Below, piece after piece: positions 1 to 10,845 of a DNA stretch of 64,000 nt. Source of the DNA: Opisthorchis felineus. Lineage: Eukaryota > Platyhelminthes > Trematoda > Opisthorchiida > Opisthorchiidae. Each line of letters opens with the position of its first letter. Position 1 is the first letter of the stretch. The stretch covers positions 1,364,747 to 1,428,746 of the forward strand of contig SJOL01007411.1 of the NCBI GenBank assembly GCA_004794785.1, read 5' to 3'. The translations under genes were made by a program, and so were the position numbers. A model generated the notes under the pieces. The model was given only the letters and a program-made list of their open reading frames with translations, ran no database searches and was not told the origin of the DNA.

Positions 1-181
1 ACTTGCCGTACAGTGGTTATAGCTGCCATAGTTTCGTTCGCCAATAATTTGGGAGATGGGGTAAGTAGCCACGCATTGGAGGCGGTAGCTGATGTAATTG
101 ATGCGTAAATACAGGATCGTCAGTGAGCTTTTCAGTGGGAAATTTGGAGGGGAGCTATGCTTTGAAGGTACTAGTTTGGAT

Positions 182-620
182 TCACGAGAGCCTTTGGGGC
201 GCGACTGGGCCATGTTTCGTAATGTCTCTAAACATTGATGTGTCCTGTCCCGGAGTCCCCATCCAGGGAAACGGCAATGACCTGGTATTGGCTTTTGTAC
301 CTGACTGCCAAGTCATTGTTTGACCTCCTTTGGCTCGTTTCCACCCTTCGCGTGGTTGTGTAGAAAGAGCCCTTCGAGGATGTCGGTCGACTGGCATGCG
401 AAGCACGTGCCGAAGCCAGCGCAACCTGTGGAGTGTGATCAGTTCATCTATCGTTGGCGACCTATTTTTTCCGAAAACTATTCGATGTACTTCAGAATTG
501 CTGATCAGGTGTTCCCACCAGACTCGGACAATGCTCCGAGGACATCGGTGGTCTTTTGATTTCCTCAGCGCGCATCATCATCATCGACAACATAACACCA
601 GTGTTCAACACCGATGCTTC
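182..620 (-). pseudogene. C-terminal domain of non-LTR RT, copy A
   Basis: The minus strand encodes the conserved tail found after RT in this element family: an RCLRSI.RIWWEH-like block near 600-550, then LRWLRHVLRMPVDRHPRRAL at about 430-365 and a GGQTMTW block near 330. These blocks follow the RT thumb in full elements. The reading is broken between the blocks by small indels. It belongs with the RT core fragments at 988-2290. Confidence 0.75.
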
Positions 621-987
621 ACTGCCGTACGACCATGACTTATTTGAAAGCCTTATTGTGAAGAAAAGAATAAAGGTGGACGGGGAAGGGACTTACTGCT
701 AGCTTACTACAATCATTCCGAGGTGCCTACACCTCCAGACACTCATTCAGCAATCTGGATAGAAACTGACAACAAGAACGCCACTGACATCGGTTAGCAG
801 CCATATCTTGCAGTGCCTCCAACCAGGCGCAGTGGGGATCACGCGGTCCCAATCCTGGAAGGCGAGTAGCACGACAGCACCCAAACGTTTCGTAATCTGC
901 TTCATACCCTTCTGCTAGTTCAAGGGCTGGCCACAGGTCAATGGTTAGCCAAGGGTTGGGCTGACCCTTGTACTAATATGGAGCGCA

Positions 988-1636
988 CTACAGCATTGTA
1001 ACCTCGACACTTGACGGATAAGCTAATGTCACGCCTACGCCACAAGTGACGCGGGTTCGCGAAAGCTTCTTTGTCCTTGCCAATCCGGATGGAGCTATCA
1101 TTCGCGAGACCATCGAACGGATACAGCTACCCAGGTAGACAAATTTGTCTACTACCTCAATCGGCTCATCCGCATACATGGGGTTAGGTTTCGATCCTAC
1201 TCAGTCTTGCAGCATCACTTTACACTTTGCAGGTGTGAAGCGCATGCCAAACCGCGAGGCAGGTTTATTTAGGTTATTTAACATTGTTTGCAATACCATG
1301 ACATCATATCGAAGAAGAGCTATGTCATCTGCATACTCGATATCTGTGAGCGAACATCCCGGGAGCACTTCGACCCCACAGGCATTAGAGGCTGGCAGTG
1401 AGGCTCCGATAATCGTATCAGTGAGGAAGTTCAAGAGGAAAGATGGAAGAGGACAGCCTTGCCTGACACCACTTGATGTGTTGAACCCAGGCGAGAGCTT
1501 CCCGCAGACTCACACATCCGCGGGAGTTGGCGTACAGCGCTTTAAGGAGGGTCAAGAATCTATGGGGGACACCTTTGCTCCACAGACACTACCATATTGC
1601 CTGACGGTCCACAGATTAAAAGGCAGCTTTCAAGCC
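988..1636 (-). pseudogene. Reverse transcriptase catalytic core, copy A (3' part)
   Basis: The minus strand shows the RT palm motif in the form EYADDIALL (about 1340-1315), followed by FGMRFTPAKCKVML and, further on, DKFVYLGSCI near 1145-1115. These are motifs C to E of LINE-type RT. Upstream, at 1636-1560, the frame resumes after the SINE with an SVDR..IW block interrupted by stop codons. The YADD aspartates are intact in this fragment but the protein is broken, so it is a pseudogene. Confidence 0.85.
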
Positions 1637-1822
1637 GATAGAATAATCGTTTAGCTGTGACACCCTTTCGGTGCCTAGCGGCTATGCCACCCGAAGGAAG
1701 CACGAGGGCTGGGATACTGCCAGATTGCTCAAGCCCAGACAGGGGAAGTCGAGATGCATAGGTCGGGTTCGGACCACGGACCTTCCGGTCTGTAAATTCG
1801 CGCTCTGACCACAGCCGTCTCA
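1637..1822 (-). mobile_element. SINE-A copy 1, full length, inserted in RT of copy A
   Basis: tRNA-derived SINE in minus orientation. Its head, at the right, contains a box-B-like GGTCCGAACCCGACC; its tail, at the left, ends in CAGCTAAACGATTATT. It is flanked by the 10-bp direct repeat CTTTCAAGCC at 1627-1636 and 1823-1832, a target-site duplication lying inside the RT coding sequence. At least six other copies in this window share the body. Confidence 0.88.
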
Positions 1823-2290
1823 CTTTCAAGCCAAGGAAGACAACCATTGTTGGGCGCTGGAAACAGTATCGCTGTTCCAGAATCCGTTGAAGGGTGCACC
1901 TGTTATCGATACATCCTCTTGCAGGACGAAACCCAGCTTGGTTTTTGCGTATCTGTCTCTCGCTATTTTTAGTCGACCTTCGAAGGAGAAGACCGGAAAG
2001 CACCTTTGATTCCACAGCTACCAGACTGATACCCTGGTGGTTTTTACACAGCGTCGTCGTACCCTTTTTGAAGACAGGAATAACTGTTGATGTGCCCCAT
2101 TCTGCAGACACTCTTCTATCCATATCGCCCCAACAAGCTTTGTTATATGGGTCACCATATAAAAACTTTCTTTGAATGGGGCTGGATACAGACTATCCGG
2201 TCCTGGTGCCTTCTCACGTTTCAGTACCCATATTTCGTACTTTACTTCTTCCGACGGTCGATTACGGTTTACATTCCATTCGCTCCGCAT
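1823..2290 (-). pseudogene. Reverse transcriptase N-terminal part, copy A
   Basis: On the minus strand KREKAPGPDSLYPAPFKES (near 2230-2170) is RT motif 0/1. After a frameshift come STVIPVFKKG (near 2095), a YR.ISL-like block and QAGFRPARGCID with an ILEQRY block. The reading stops at a FLGLKV block where the SINE at 1637-1822 interrupts the sequence just before the first catalytic region. The same order of motifs is seen in copy C at 7043-7378. Confidence 0.85.
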
Positions 2291-2329
2291 ACACTATCTC
2301 CAGAGGCTGTGTTGCAGGAGGATATCTAA

Positions 2330-2510
2330 AAAAATCGCTCAGCTGCAGCACCCTTTCGTTGCCTAGCTGCCATTGCACCCGAAGGAATCACAAGGGCTGG
2401 GATACCGCCATGTTGCCCAAGCCTAGACAGGGGAAGTCGAGTTTGGCTTCGAACCACGGACCTTCCGGTTCGTAAGCTGGCGCCTTAACCACTGAGCCAT
2501 CTCGCCCCCG
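2330..2510 (-). mobile_element. SINE-A copy 2, inserted in copy A
   Basis: Same family, minus orientation. A tRNA-like head (GAGCGATGGCTCAGTGGTT-type D arm near 2500-2480) and box B GGTTCGAAGCC near 2455 are followed by the family body and a GAGCGATTTTTTT end. Flanks AGGATATCTAA (2319-2329) and AGGCTATCTAA (2511-2521) form an 11-bp target-site duplication with one mismatch. Confidence 0.87.
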
Positions 2511-2751
2511 AGGCTATCTAAGCTGTTCTTCAAAATGTTCGGTCCAGCTTTGCAATCGACGCTTATGCGAGTGAACTGATGAGCCGTCTTTTTCACTTTT
2601 CGTTTCACTGACCGTTGCTTTCCTAGGGCCATTCGATCATATCAGTGGATATAAGGCACGGCTGTATCCGGTAACAAAATACTTCTCCATCTCCCAAGAT
2701 TTCGATGTCTACCAGATCCCTCGGTCTTTTCTTTAGGCTCTTCGCTATCCG

Positions 2752-3396
2752 GTGTTTGGGGGATTTGCGTACGCCGTTGTACTCGTTGCCTCCTGGTACG
2801 GATTAGCGATTTCGACGATATCCAGTGGTCATTTGATTGTATCGGAAAAGTCGGACAGATCGCTGAACGCCGCTAGCATATCTCCTTCCACATTTTGCTA
2901 TGCTTCATCCACGCGCTCGCTACCAGTGCGATATTGGTTCGCTGTAGGGAGTTATGGAGCTACACCAGATAGATACTGTTTACCTATGGTAGTTCTTCGA
3001 AGATGGTGGATTGGCATGCTTCTTTTTGACTTGCGAGGGCCTGAAGATTTGGAGATATACCCTGCAGAGTATATACACAAGTCAACCGCAAGCTTCATAG
3101 GACGGAGGATCTGCTCACACCGGTCACTGGAAGGAGCGATACTGTTGCACGGGATGCACCGCGAGCTAAACTGCTTGTCGATGTGTCCGTTCCTTGTTTT
3201 ACCAAATGGGATTTGCCAGACGCGAAGCAGGTACAACACACGTCACGCGTTCTGGTCCACAGGTGTACGAACTTCGTTAAACGCCAGACGTCTCTTAAAC
3301 ACCAGGAGAGTATATCTCAAATGTGATAATCTGTGCGCTCCAGACGTTAGCGGTCTGCGGAAGGCTACCGCGAGGGTGGAAGCAAGGAATAATTAA
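2752..3396 (+). other. Open frame of 214 codons, probably not a gene
   Basis: This is the longest uninterrupted frame in the window. It runs antisense to the 5' end of retrotransposon copy A: its first part lies opposite the linker at 2752-2960, and the remainder lies where the minus-strand endonuclease would be expected. I see no domain, signal peptide or motif, and cysteine and arginine usage looks arbitrary. I list it because of its length, and because I could not positively show endonuclease motifs on the other strand at 2960-3400. Confidence 0.2.
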
Positions 3397-3529
3397 ACCG
3401 TTTCGCAAGTAAAGAGTCAACTAATCCGCAGAGCTGCCGCCTGGTACTGACTGCAGTCGTATCCAAGATGCCCAAAAAAAGCGCCAAGAATTAAATTTAC
3501 ATCCACGTCCACCGGTAGGAACTCAGATC

Positions 3530-4440
3530 TGAGTAGCTTGGGCGTTCGTGTGCCCGACCTAAAGCTGTCACCTTGTCGTGGTGGTCGGGCTTCTGTGCTG
3601 CGAGCTTTATTGGCTGGAACTCAGTTCCTAAAGGTTCAACCATGCCAGGAAGGCCAACGGGGAGCAGCCCGACGAAGAACAGTGAGTCCCCGTACTGCGC
3701 GTAATCGTATTACGAGGTGGTCTGGAGGTAAAGTCATACTGTCCTCTGCAATAGGAGTATGAAGGCAGTAAGGCGTTTCTCCCAGGTGACCAGCGTGTCC
3801 ATATTTATGGAAGCAGCGATGCTGCCGTCCCTCGAGGAGAAACAGGTTAGAAAAAGTCAGCCCTAAAAACTGCGCACTCCGATCGCCCAACGGTTGACCG
3901 TGACCCCCGGTGCATTAATCAAGACGGTCGAAATACTTTTAAAACCAGAGTCCGGTACTGCTTAAAAAGCACCTGCTGTGCGCAGCCGCATTAGGAGTGA
4001 GACAGTAATGCCTTATTCGCTACGTCCTTGGGCCAGGCGGCCCCCCTGCAGCCAAGTGGGTCAGACTATTGAGTCATTGGCTCCGGGAAGGGTCCCCCAA
4101 GAAAACCCTAACAACAGCCGTCTCGCTTCTCAGCCCGTCGAGTCAGAGGCCAGGGGCAGGGTCCCGGAGCAAAACCCTACATCCTCCCACTGTCATGTGG
4201 GTCAGACTTTTGAGTCAAAGGCTCAAGGTAGGGTACCTCAACCAAACCCCTTCTTCGGCCTGGGCAGCCGGGAAGTATCATTTGCCCTTGCATGTATTCG
4301 CTCACCGGCCTTCTCCCACACTCCGTCCCCACCCATTGTACAATGCAGTGCAATCAACCCATCTGCCAATCCCCTAGCCACTGTTTTATGTCTAAAACGT
4401 GGTCCAGAAAAATAAACCGAAATAATCACTACTAACCTCA
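3530..4440 (+). mobile_element. 5' region of non-LTR retrotransposon copy B
   Basis: The plus strand begins with a G/C-rich leader (CTTGTCGTGGTGGTCGGGCTT near 3575), followed by the segment at 3680-3840 that recurs in reverse complement at 9900-10060. It contains three degenerate tandem repeats, about 4035-4255, translating as GQT.ES.A.GRVP..NP. The same RSRIRSET / FES / GRV order is found on the minus strand at 9541-9786. The repeats sit just upstream of the endonuclease, so they are the 5'UTR or a short N-terminal extension of the element. Confidence 0.7.
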
Positions 4441-4456
4441 AAATGTCTGATCCACG

Positions 4457-5589
4457 TTGCAGCCTTTAATGTCCATTAGGCATTGTTCATGTCAAATTGG
4501 GCAACAGGCATCTCTTGCTGATACCTTGCTTTCCCTAGCTGTCGATGTACGTTGTGTCTCCGAAACACGCATACAAGACCCAACTTCGGTCGTACTCCTC
4601 AAGCCGCTTAGGACGAGCTCAGATTCCACATTTCACTCTTCGGATATCCGGTGATCCTGACGCAATGGCTTGTGGTATCTAAGGTGTGGGAGTTGCACTC
4701 AGCCGCAGTAAACAGCCGTCTTTGTGCTGTGCGATTGTCTGGCTCAAATAAAATCAATGCAGGTCGATGCGGCAAACGGTGTTTATTTGTCGTAGCGGCG
4801 TACGCTCCAACAGACTGCAGTTCTGAGACTGAAAATGGCGAGTTTTATCAAGATCTGTCACGAATGCTTTGGTCGACAAGAAGGACGGATATAGCAATCC
4901 TGGCGAGGGATGTGAATGCCCAAGTTGGACGACTAAGTTCGGAAGAAGCACAGTTAGGTGGCAGATTTGCAGTCGATACTGAGCATGCGGATAATGGGGA
5001 GCGACTGCTTCAGTTGTGTTCAGATCCTCTTCTGTTCCTGGCCAATATGAACATCCAACACAAACGATCACATTGAGTTACTCGGAGGCCACCTACCACA
5101 AAACAATCGTGTGCTCATTTGGACCATGTGGCTATCAGTTACCGGTGGAAAGCCTCAGTTAAGGATTGTCGTTCCTTTTGGTGTACGCAACTTGACTCTG
5201 ATCATGTCATCTTCCGCTCCGGTTATCACTTCGATTTCCGTGTGCCAAAGGAGCGCAGCTCCGTTCATCAACTTCGACAAGTTTCAGTAGCTCAAAAGTA
5301 TCGAGCTGATCTGGCTAGAAAGCTACTGGAAACACACAGCCATGTGAGTGACGAAGATTGCTTGGAGGTTTAATGGATGCGGGTTAAAGAAGCTATGCTC
5401 TTCTCTCTAGTTCAAGGAACCGGGTCAGAGGAGTGCATGTGGTCATGGCTACAGGCTACAGGTGAAACAATTCAATCCCATTCCACATTTCTGCCGGCTG
5501 TTACGACGAGTAATTTAGACGCGGAACTCAGTTCCAGGCCAGACCGTGGAAGCCACACCGCAGGCACATTTCATAGTGCAGTTGGGTAA
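4457..5589 (+). pseudogene. AP-type endonuclease domain of non-LTR retrotransposon, copy B
   Basis: Three consecutive frames give the APE-type endonuclease of a LINE. CQIGQQASLADTLLSLAVDV and SETRIQD (catalytic glutamate) lie at about 4490-4580. SRLCAVRLSGS and a CLFVVAAYAPTDCSSETE block lie at 4690-4830. DVNAQVGRL (normally GDFNA..G) lies near 4910, FLANMNIQHKRSH near 5060, then DHVAISYRW near 5120 and LDSDHVIFRS near 5190-5220 (SDH motif). Frameshifts near 4650 and 5080 and a stop near 5375 break it. After 5300 a linker with KYRADLARKLLETH leads out, and no RT follows on this strand. Confidence 0.88.
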
Positions 5590-5599
5590 GATACTCTGG

Positions 5600-6630
5600 A
5601 AACAAAGTAAAGAGAAACTCCGAAATCGAGATGGATATACTTTTCAAGGACCAGCAAAAACCGTATGCTCTGTGTCACAGATTTTCACGGTGATTCTTCG
5701 TGGTGATATAGGTGTTCTTCCTTAGTATTTTTTCCACATGGATGTGGCAAGGATGAGTATAAATAATCAGCGTGAACCAGGAACTCCGTATCTGCCTCCG
5801 CTAACTGTTTCGTGGAAGTCGCTGTCGTACGCTACAAGAATTTCCGCGAAACCATCCAAGCAAATGTTGAGGACTGTTTAGCCCGACCGCGCAGAATGTG
5901 CACGCTTGTTGCTCAACATTCTGTCGTTTATCATTTCTCAACGAAGTTGTTGACCCTGACATAAATAGTATACCAACAATTAACGATCCTCAATTCTAAT
6001 GCGGCCGGCTGTCGTCGAACCGCTGCCGTCGAGCTACACTGCTTGCACACCAGCTCACTCGAAAACTGCATGAACTCTAATTCTCTTTATAATCCAGTCC
6101 ATGTGATGTTCATGTAATAGCGATATCGTTCGTTTCTGATGTACCGGACTCAGTTGCCATTCGAGGGATGTTATTATGTCGAAGGGATCGCCTAACGAAG
6201 GGAGGTGGAGTTCTGTCCCGCTGCAGACTAAAATATTTTTCATGCATCACTTGAGATTCATTTTTCTGATATAGAATCAGTCGGCTGCTGCCTCAACCTG
6301 AGACCAGCTTATAGGCACTTACTGAGTGCCCTTTACCGCCCTCCGAACTCGGACGTCGGAGAAAGATCCGCGGAGCAGTTAAGAATGTAAACTGATGTTC
6401 ATTATTCTCACACTCCTATAGGGCTCTTAATACGCATTCATTCACAGCAATCTCCAGAAATTCATAGACACATTAGTCTAGCGACTTTAAGCGATGTGTG
6501 AGGGGTATGTTGGCTCCAGCTGCCACGTTTTCGGTCACTGAATGACTGGAAGGCCAAGGGAGATGTGGGTAGGTGTTGGGCGTGATTAAGCGATCAGGTA
6601 CTTGATACCGAGCCATTCTAACCCTCTGGT
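5600..6630. other. No gene seen; unassigned spacer between retroelement fragments
   Basis: I see only short scattered frames and no recognisable domain or RNA gene. The stretch separates the broken end of copy B from the 3' end of minus-strand copy C, and may hold further eroded retroelement sequence. Confidence 0.5.
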
Positions 6631-6710
6631 GAAACGGAAAATTGGTGGTGGCTTTGATGCAGGAGCGCCCTACTGATCACGTGTTTGAGTCGTGTCCATC
6701 AGCATCCTTG

Positions 6711-7378
6711 TTATTTGATGAGTTGAGTCTCGGGATTCCCATCCAGGGATGCGGTAATCATTACCCTAATCAACCAAAGCGAATAATGCCAGACCATAGA
6801 CTGTCGCTCCCTTCCATTCAACAGAAGGCTGGACACATTACAATTTGCAGGTGTGAAGCACATATCAAAGCATGCTTCAGAAGTATTTAGGTTGTTTAAA
6901 ATGGTTTGCACCTCTAGAGTACCCGAACCAAGGAGAGTAGTGTCATCTATGTACCTGTTGTCTGAGGTGACGTTCGTGGGCGTTTCAATCCCCGAAGTTT
7001 CAAGGACAATCAGAGGAGTTTCAAGCAGTTTCAACAACCAGGTCAAAGGGATATGACGTGATAGGACACCGAACGTAGTCGACTCAGGTGAAAGCTTACT
7101 GTGCACCATCGGGATTTGGTGCGCTCTGCTTTAGGTATGAGTAAAAGTTTGAAAGGGACACGTTCAGTCGCCAGACACTTCCATAGTTTTTGACGAATAA
7201 CTGGTTCAAAATCAGCTTTCAGGTCGAGGGGGACCGCCATTGGCGGACTTAAGAACGGGTGACGCTGTCCAGGAACTTGTCCTAAACTAAAGTTATGGTC
7301 AGTGCATCCTCGGATGCAGCAAAACTCATCTTGACTCGAACGAATTCGTTTCTTCCGGTAGTTGATTAATCTGTGCAA
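6711..7378 (-). pseudogene. Reverse transcriptase of retrotransposon copy C
   Basis: The minus strand gives RKKRIRSSQDEFCCIRGCTD (normally QAGFRPGRGC.D), then a FSLGQVPGQRH block, then PLDLKADFEPV with LWKCL (first catalytic aspartate region) at 7378-7170. After a frameshift it gives NRYIDDTTLLGSGTLEVQ (YxDD region, here YIDD) and TILNNLN..ACFDMCFTPANC at 7000-6860. Compared with copy A, the QAGF and GMRF motifs are degraded. The part at 7833-7624, with a KKMKRQLARRTAF-like block, is the linker before RT. Confidence 0.82.
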
Positions 7379-8123
7379 GTTAATGCCAAAGCAGCGCGGA
7401 TGCTTACGCCTGCTGCTTACGGTAGTTAAGCCTCAGTGTTGAACACTGATGTCATGCTGTCGATGGTGATGATGATGCGGATGCTACGGCCATCAGGCAG
7501 ATGCTGCGATGATTTTCGCATGTTTCTGTGCTCTTTTTGAGGGACGAAATTGCCACCAAAACGCCCAATTCCATGGATTTTTTCGATTCTAGATGGTTCA
7601 TAGTACGGTTGTCAGACTGCTTGTCAGGAATCCACCACCTTTGAAATGTGCAGATTGCAAACCATCCAGACCGGGTGCCTTGTCGCTTTGGAGAAATGAT
7701 GTCCCGCGCTGGATTTCTGTTGCTGCTGGGGACTGCTGATAATGCTCCATTCAGGTTCTGAGGCTGTGTTTAGAAAGGTTGTTTCTCTTGAAAAGGCAGT
7801 TCTGCGAGCCAATTGCCGTTTCATCTTTTCCACATATAGTTTCGCCGATACCCCCTTCTTTTGCCCATTCGATCAGATCAGTTGAAATAGGATCTGGTTA
7901 TTACCATCAACGAAAGACCTCGCCTCCTTGGCTTTGCAGTCCACCAGTTTCATTTCACTCTAGACTCTCGATTACTTGGCGTTTGAGGAATCTGTGCGTG
8001 CCGTTGTGACCGTTAGTTACTGGTGTGGCTTTTCTGGTTTCCGTTATAACTGCTGATCTCGAAAAGATCCAATTTTCACTTGTCCGGGTTGGATCGCTTG
8101 GGTAGACAGTTTCAAAGCTGAGA

Positions 8124-8313
8124 ATCGATAAAAAATCGTTCAGTTGCAACACCCTTTCGGTGCGTAGCTGCCATACCATTCGAAGAAAGCATGAGGGCTG
8201 CGAGACTGCCAGGTTGCCAAAGCCTAGGTGGGAACAGTCGAAATGCATAGGTTGGGTTCGAACCACGAACCTTTCGGTCAGTAAGTTCGCGCCTGATCCA
8301 CTGAGCTTTCTCG
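8124..8313 (-). mobile_element. SINE-A copy 3, inserted in copy C
   Basis: Full-length family member in minus orientation. Box B GGTTCGAACCC lies near 8262-8252 and the 3' end reads GAACGATTTTTT. It is flanked by AGCTGAGA at 8116-8123 and 8314-8321, an 8-bp target-site duplication. It lies between the endonuclease and the RT of copy C. Confidence 0.87.
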
Positions 8314-8329
8314 AGCTGAGAGCATAACT

Positions 8330-9360
8330 TCGTTTGTCGTCCTCATTCTTTGAATTCTAATCAGCATGATTATGTAGTTCCAGTAGTTCTCCAGCTAGAT
8401 CAGCTTGATATTTCTGAGCTATAGAAACTTGCGTGATCCTGAGGGATGACCAACCGGTAAGCGAGCCCGCGCAATGACACCATCGGGATCAATTTGCCTA
8501 TCTCAAAAGGAATGATAATTTCTAATGGAGGCTCATCAACACTAACCTGTGGTCACGTGGTTCATTTGAGTCAGCGAATGTCTTGCGTTTTGTAGCATCT
8601 AAATAGCAAAGTGCAAGCGTCCACACCGAAAGTTTGCATTGTCCAAAAGTAGATGTTTTTCGGCATTCAACTGAAGCCGCTTCCCATTCCCTTCACGGTG
8701 ACCATCGACTCCGAGTCTACCTCCCAAATGTGCTTATTCCGGGCTTAGTAGGTCAACTTCGGCGTTCAAGTCACCCTCCAGTATGACTATATCCGTCCTT
8801 TTTACTGGCCGAAGCAGCCGTGACTGTCTTGATGAAACTCATCTTTCTCTGCCTTCAAAATCGATGGTTAGAGACGTTGAAAGACAGCCCAGTCGCACAT
8901 ACAATGACGCGTCGGCATTTAGGTTGTTACCTCCAACGCATGGCTCCCCCCACCGATCCCCCAGTGAAAAGTCCGGTGTGACTCCTGGATTCGCGCTTCA
9001 GTTACATCAGCTACTGCCTCCAATGCACAGCCAGATCATCGGCAAACGAAACTGGCAGCTGTACTCCCTATACAACATGTGCGTGGGTTTTACAACCACT
9101 GCCGATGACTCTACACCGTCAAAACTGCAGTCTGTCGATAAAAGAACATCGCATCGATATACAATGATAGTAATTGAACCAGACAACCCTACAACACAGA
9201 GGTGACTGTCTGTTAGAATCCACTCGAACAAAACACTGAGTCCTGCGGTTAAGAGCGATTCTCAAGTCAGATATATGGCGATTCATTGCACCAGATTTAC
9301 CGTATACCCTGTAATCGGTATGGAGTGCATGACCGAAGTAGGGTCTTGTATGCACATTTC
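8330..9360 (-). pseudogene. Endonuclease of retrotransposon copy C
   Basis: Minus-strand fragments match the endonuclease seen at 4457-5589. FEWILTDSHLCVVGLSGSI lies near 9230-9170 (compare SRLCAVRLSGS), and an SDLRIALNRR-containing block lies near 9280. The region at 8430-8330, whose reverse complement reads TCAGAAATATCAAGCTGATC, aligns with 5290-5330 of copy B. The catalytic motifs in the middle (9000-8450) are scrambled by indels. Only the order and the end blocks are secure. Confidence 0.65.
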
Positions 9361-9540
9361 GGAGGCGCGATATTCATGGACAGAAAGGGAAGAATAAGTT
9401 GCCTAGTTCGATATTGAAAGCTGCAATGTGGAGCAGACCTCTCGGGTTTAGTAAAGGTTTATCTATATTATTTTACAGGAGATAGTTTCAACACGGAACA
9501 ATGGTTAGATGACTGACAGTTGAGTGGATCGCGGTTGGCG

Positions 9541-9786
9541 TTACCGGAGACTGGTGAGCCTGGTGGATGAAATCCGAGGGAAGATATTTATATTGGATAT
9601 CCCACCTCCAGCCGATGACTCAAAATTCTGACCCACTAGGCAGAAGGTAGTAGGGTTTACTTGGGAGGCTCTACCCGGAGCCAGTGACTGAAAAGCCGAA
9701 CCCGGTTGGCTTGGGGGGGGGGAGAGCCTAGATCGGTGTCTCAGGGAATGAGGTATAGATGTCTCACTCCTGATGCGTCTGTCCAC
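9541..9786 (-). mobile_element. 5' repeat region of retrotransposon copy C
   Basis: The minus strand translates as RRIRSETSIPHSLR, then QSLAPGRASQVNP and QNFESSAGGGI, the same order as at 3978-4260 on the plus strand. A G run at about 9713-9721 lies in the middle. The adjoining segment at 9900-10060 is the reverse complement of the leader at 3680-3840. Confidence 0.65.
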
Positions 9787-10534
9787 AGGAGACCCATTTG
9801 GGGCCGTGTCGAGCTCTTGTTAAGTTTTAACTGTATTTCAGCCGTAGTGGATATTTCGCCGGCAGTCACGGCCACCCGTTAGGCCGGTGGGATATACGAT
9901 TTTAAGGGCCGACGTTTTCCGACTTTTCCTTTCTCGGAGAATGGCTTCCATAGGTATGGACATTTTGGTCGCATGGAGGGAATACCTTACTGGATTCACA
10001 CTCCTATCATAGAGGATGGTGCAGCTTTACCCTCAGACTGCCCCGTGTTGCGACTAAGCATGGTATGGGATTGCTGTCCTTCGTCTGGTTGCTACCCTTT
10101 GACATTCTTGATGTGGGTAAAACTTGTGGAGCGAAGCTCAATGAGCATGTGCAACGCTACGACGTAAAAAGGATCTTGTCAACTGACCAACGCGTTTTTT
10201 GTCCCGAGTGCTCTTGCAGTACAATCTCACACTGGCAAGTGAGTCGTGGACAGGAACGGTGGACGGAGTGGAAGGAACGTTTTGGTCCTACAAGGTCCCA
10301 TCTTGGGTAGACAACTGTCGTGTACTCTTCATCCCTGTTAATTCACCTCAATGCATACATCGTGCCACACAGGGAATGTGTTTTTCTGGTGTGGAGCCCG
10401 TGGTTTAGGAGAGAACATCCTGTGCAACGTGCCTCAAAGCTCGCTCATGGCTTTCCCGTCGTCGCCTACGATGAGGGTCACGAGTCTATGAATTTATATT
10501 GCTGGTAATGTGAGGAGATTCAGTAATATTCAAA

Positions 10535-10845
10535 AGTGATTTCATCCTGTCAGTGAAGTCAATCTGTGCTGAAAAGTACCACAGCTGTTTTGTCTCTGTT
10601 GGGAATCATCAGCAGTGCGCATCTCACAAAACTCAGAGAGTTTCCAATCTGCAACCTTCCGGTCAGTGGCTGAACACTTAACCGTTTGACCATTATTGGC
10701 TGATCAACAATGTGCTTAACTCTCACTTAGACAGGACATAGCGTCACTCATGCTTCAGTGCCGGAAACCACATCACGTGGTCACGTATTGACTGGCTCAG
10801 ATGGAAATTTCACCCATCCAGTGAAATTATCCTTCTGTGTTGCTT
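10535..10845 (-). repeat. Dispersed repeat family B, copy 1
   Basis: The reverse complement of this stretch matches 26300-26770 in two blocks. One is around GCACTGCTGATGATTCCCAA and the following GACAAAACAGC (10640-10570). The other is around GTGACCACGTGATG and the preceding TTTCCATCTGAG (10810-10770). Between them is a tRNA-like stretch (10700-10650) with a GACCGGAAGGTT core. No coding frame is seen. It is probably another SINE or short non-autonomous element. Confidence 0.65.

Larger units (their letters stand above)
140..2960 (-). mobile_element. Non-LTR retrotransposon copy A (RT part), decayed, minus strand
   Basis: Read on the minus strand, this stretch carries the reverse transcriptase half of a non-LTR (LINE-type) retrotransposon, from the linker after the endonuclease (near 2960-2640) through RT (about 2290-990) to the C-terminal domain (620-180). 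The frames are broken many times by stops and indels and two SINEs are nested in it (1637-1822 and 2330-2510). The linker at 2640-2830 aligns by eye with 7870-8060 of copy C, so both belong to one family. The copy is dead. Family placement (RTE-like against CR1-like) is not resolved by eye. Confidence 0.8.
6640..10100 (-). mobile_element. Non-LTR retrotransposon copy C, nearly full length, minus strand
   Basis: Read right to left: a 5' region with GRASQVNP/FES repeats (9786-9541), endonuclease (about 9360-8330), linker (8120-7870), then RT and the start of the C-terminal part (7833-6640). One SINE is nested at 8124-8313. It is riddled with stops and frameshifts, so it is inactive. It gives the best order of parts for this family here and lets copies A and B be recognised as parts of the same element type. 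Confidence 0.8.

Noticed and set aside
1145..1654. Plus-strand frame of 169 codons
   Set aside because: It is exactly antisense to the RT core of copy A, whose motifs (YADD and others) are on the minus strand.
3636..3890. Minus-strand frame with CFHKYGHAGHLG, looking like a zinc knuckle
   Set aside because: It lies antisense to the 5' region of copy B and lacks the second cysteine pair. The similar frame at 9973-10167 is simply the same repeat inverted.
140..5589. Copies A (minus) and B (plus) as one element with a twin-primed 5' inversion
   Set aside because: The order fits, but the linker after the endonuclease appears by eye in both parts (about 2960-2830 and 5290-5420), so they seem to be two overlapping copies, not two halves of one.
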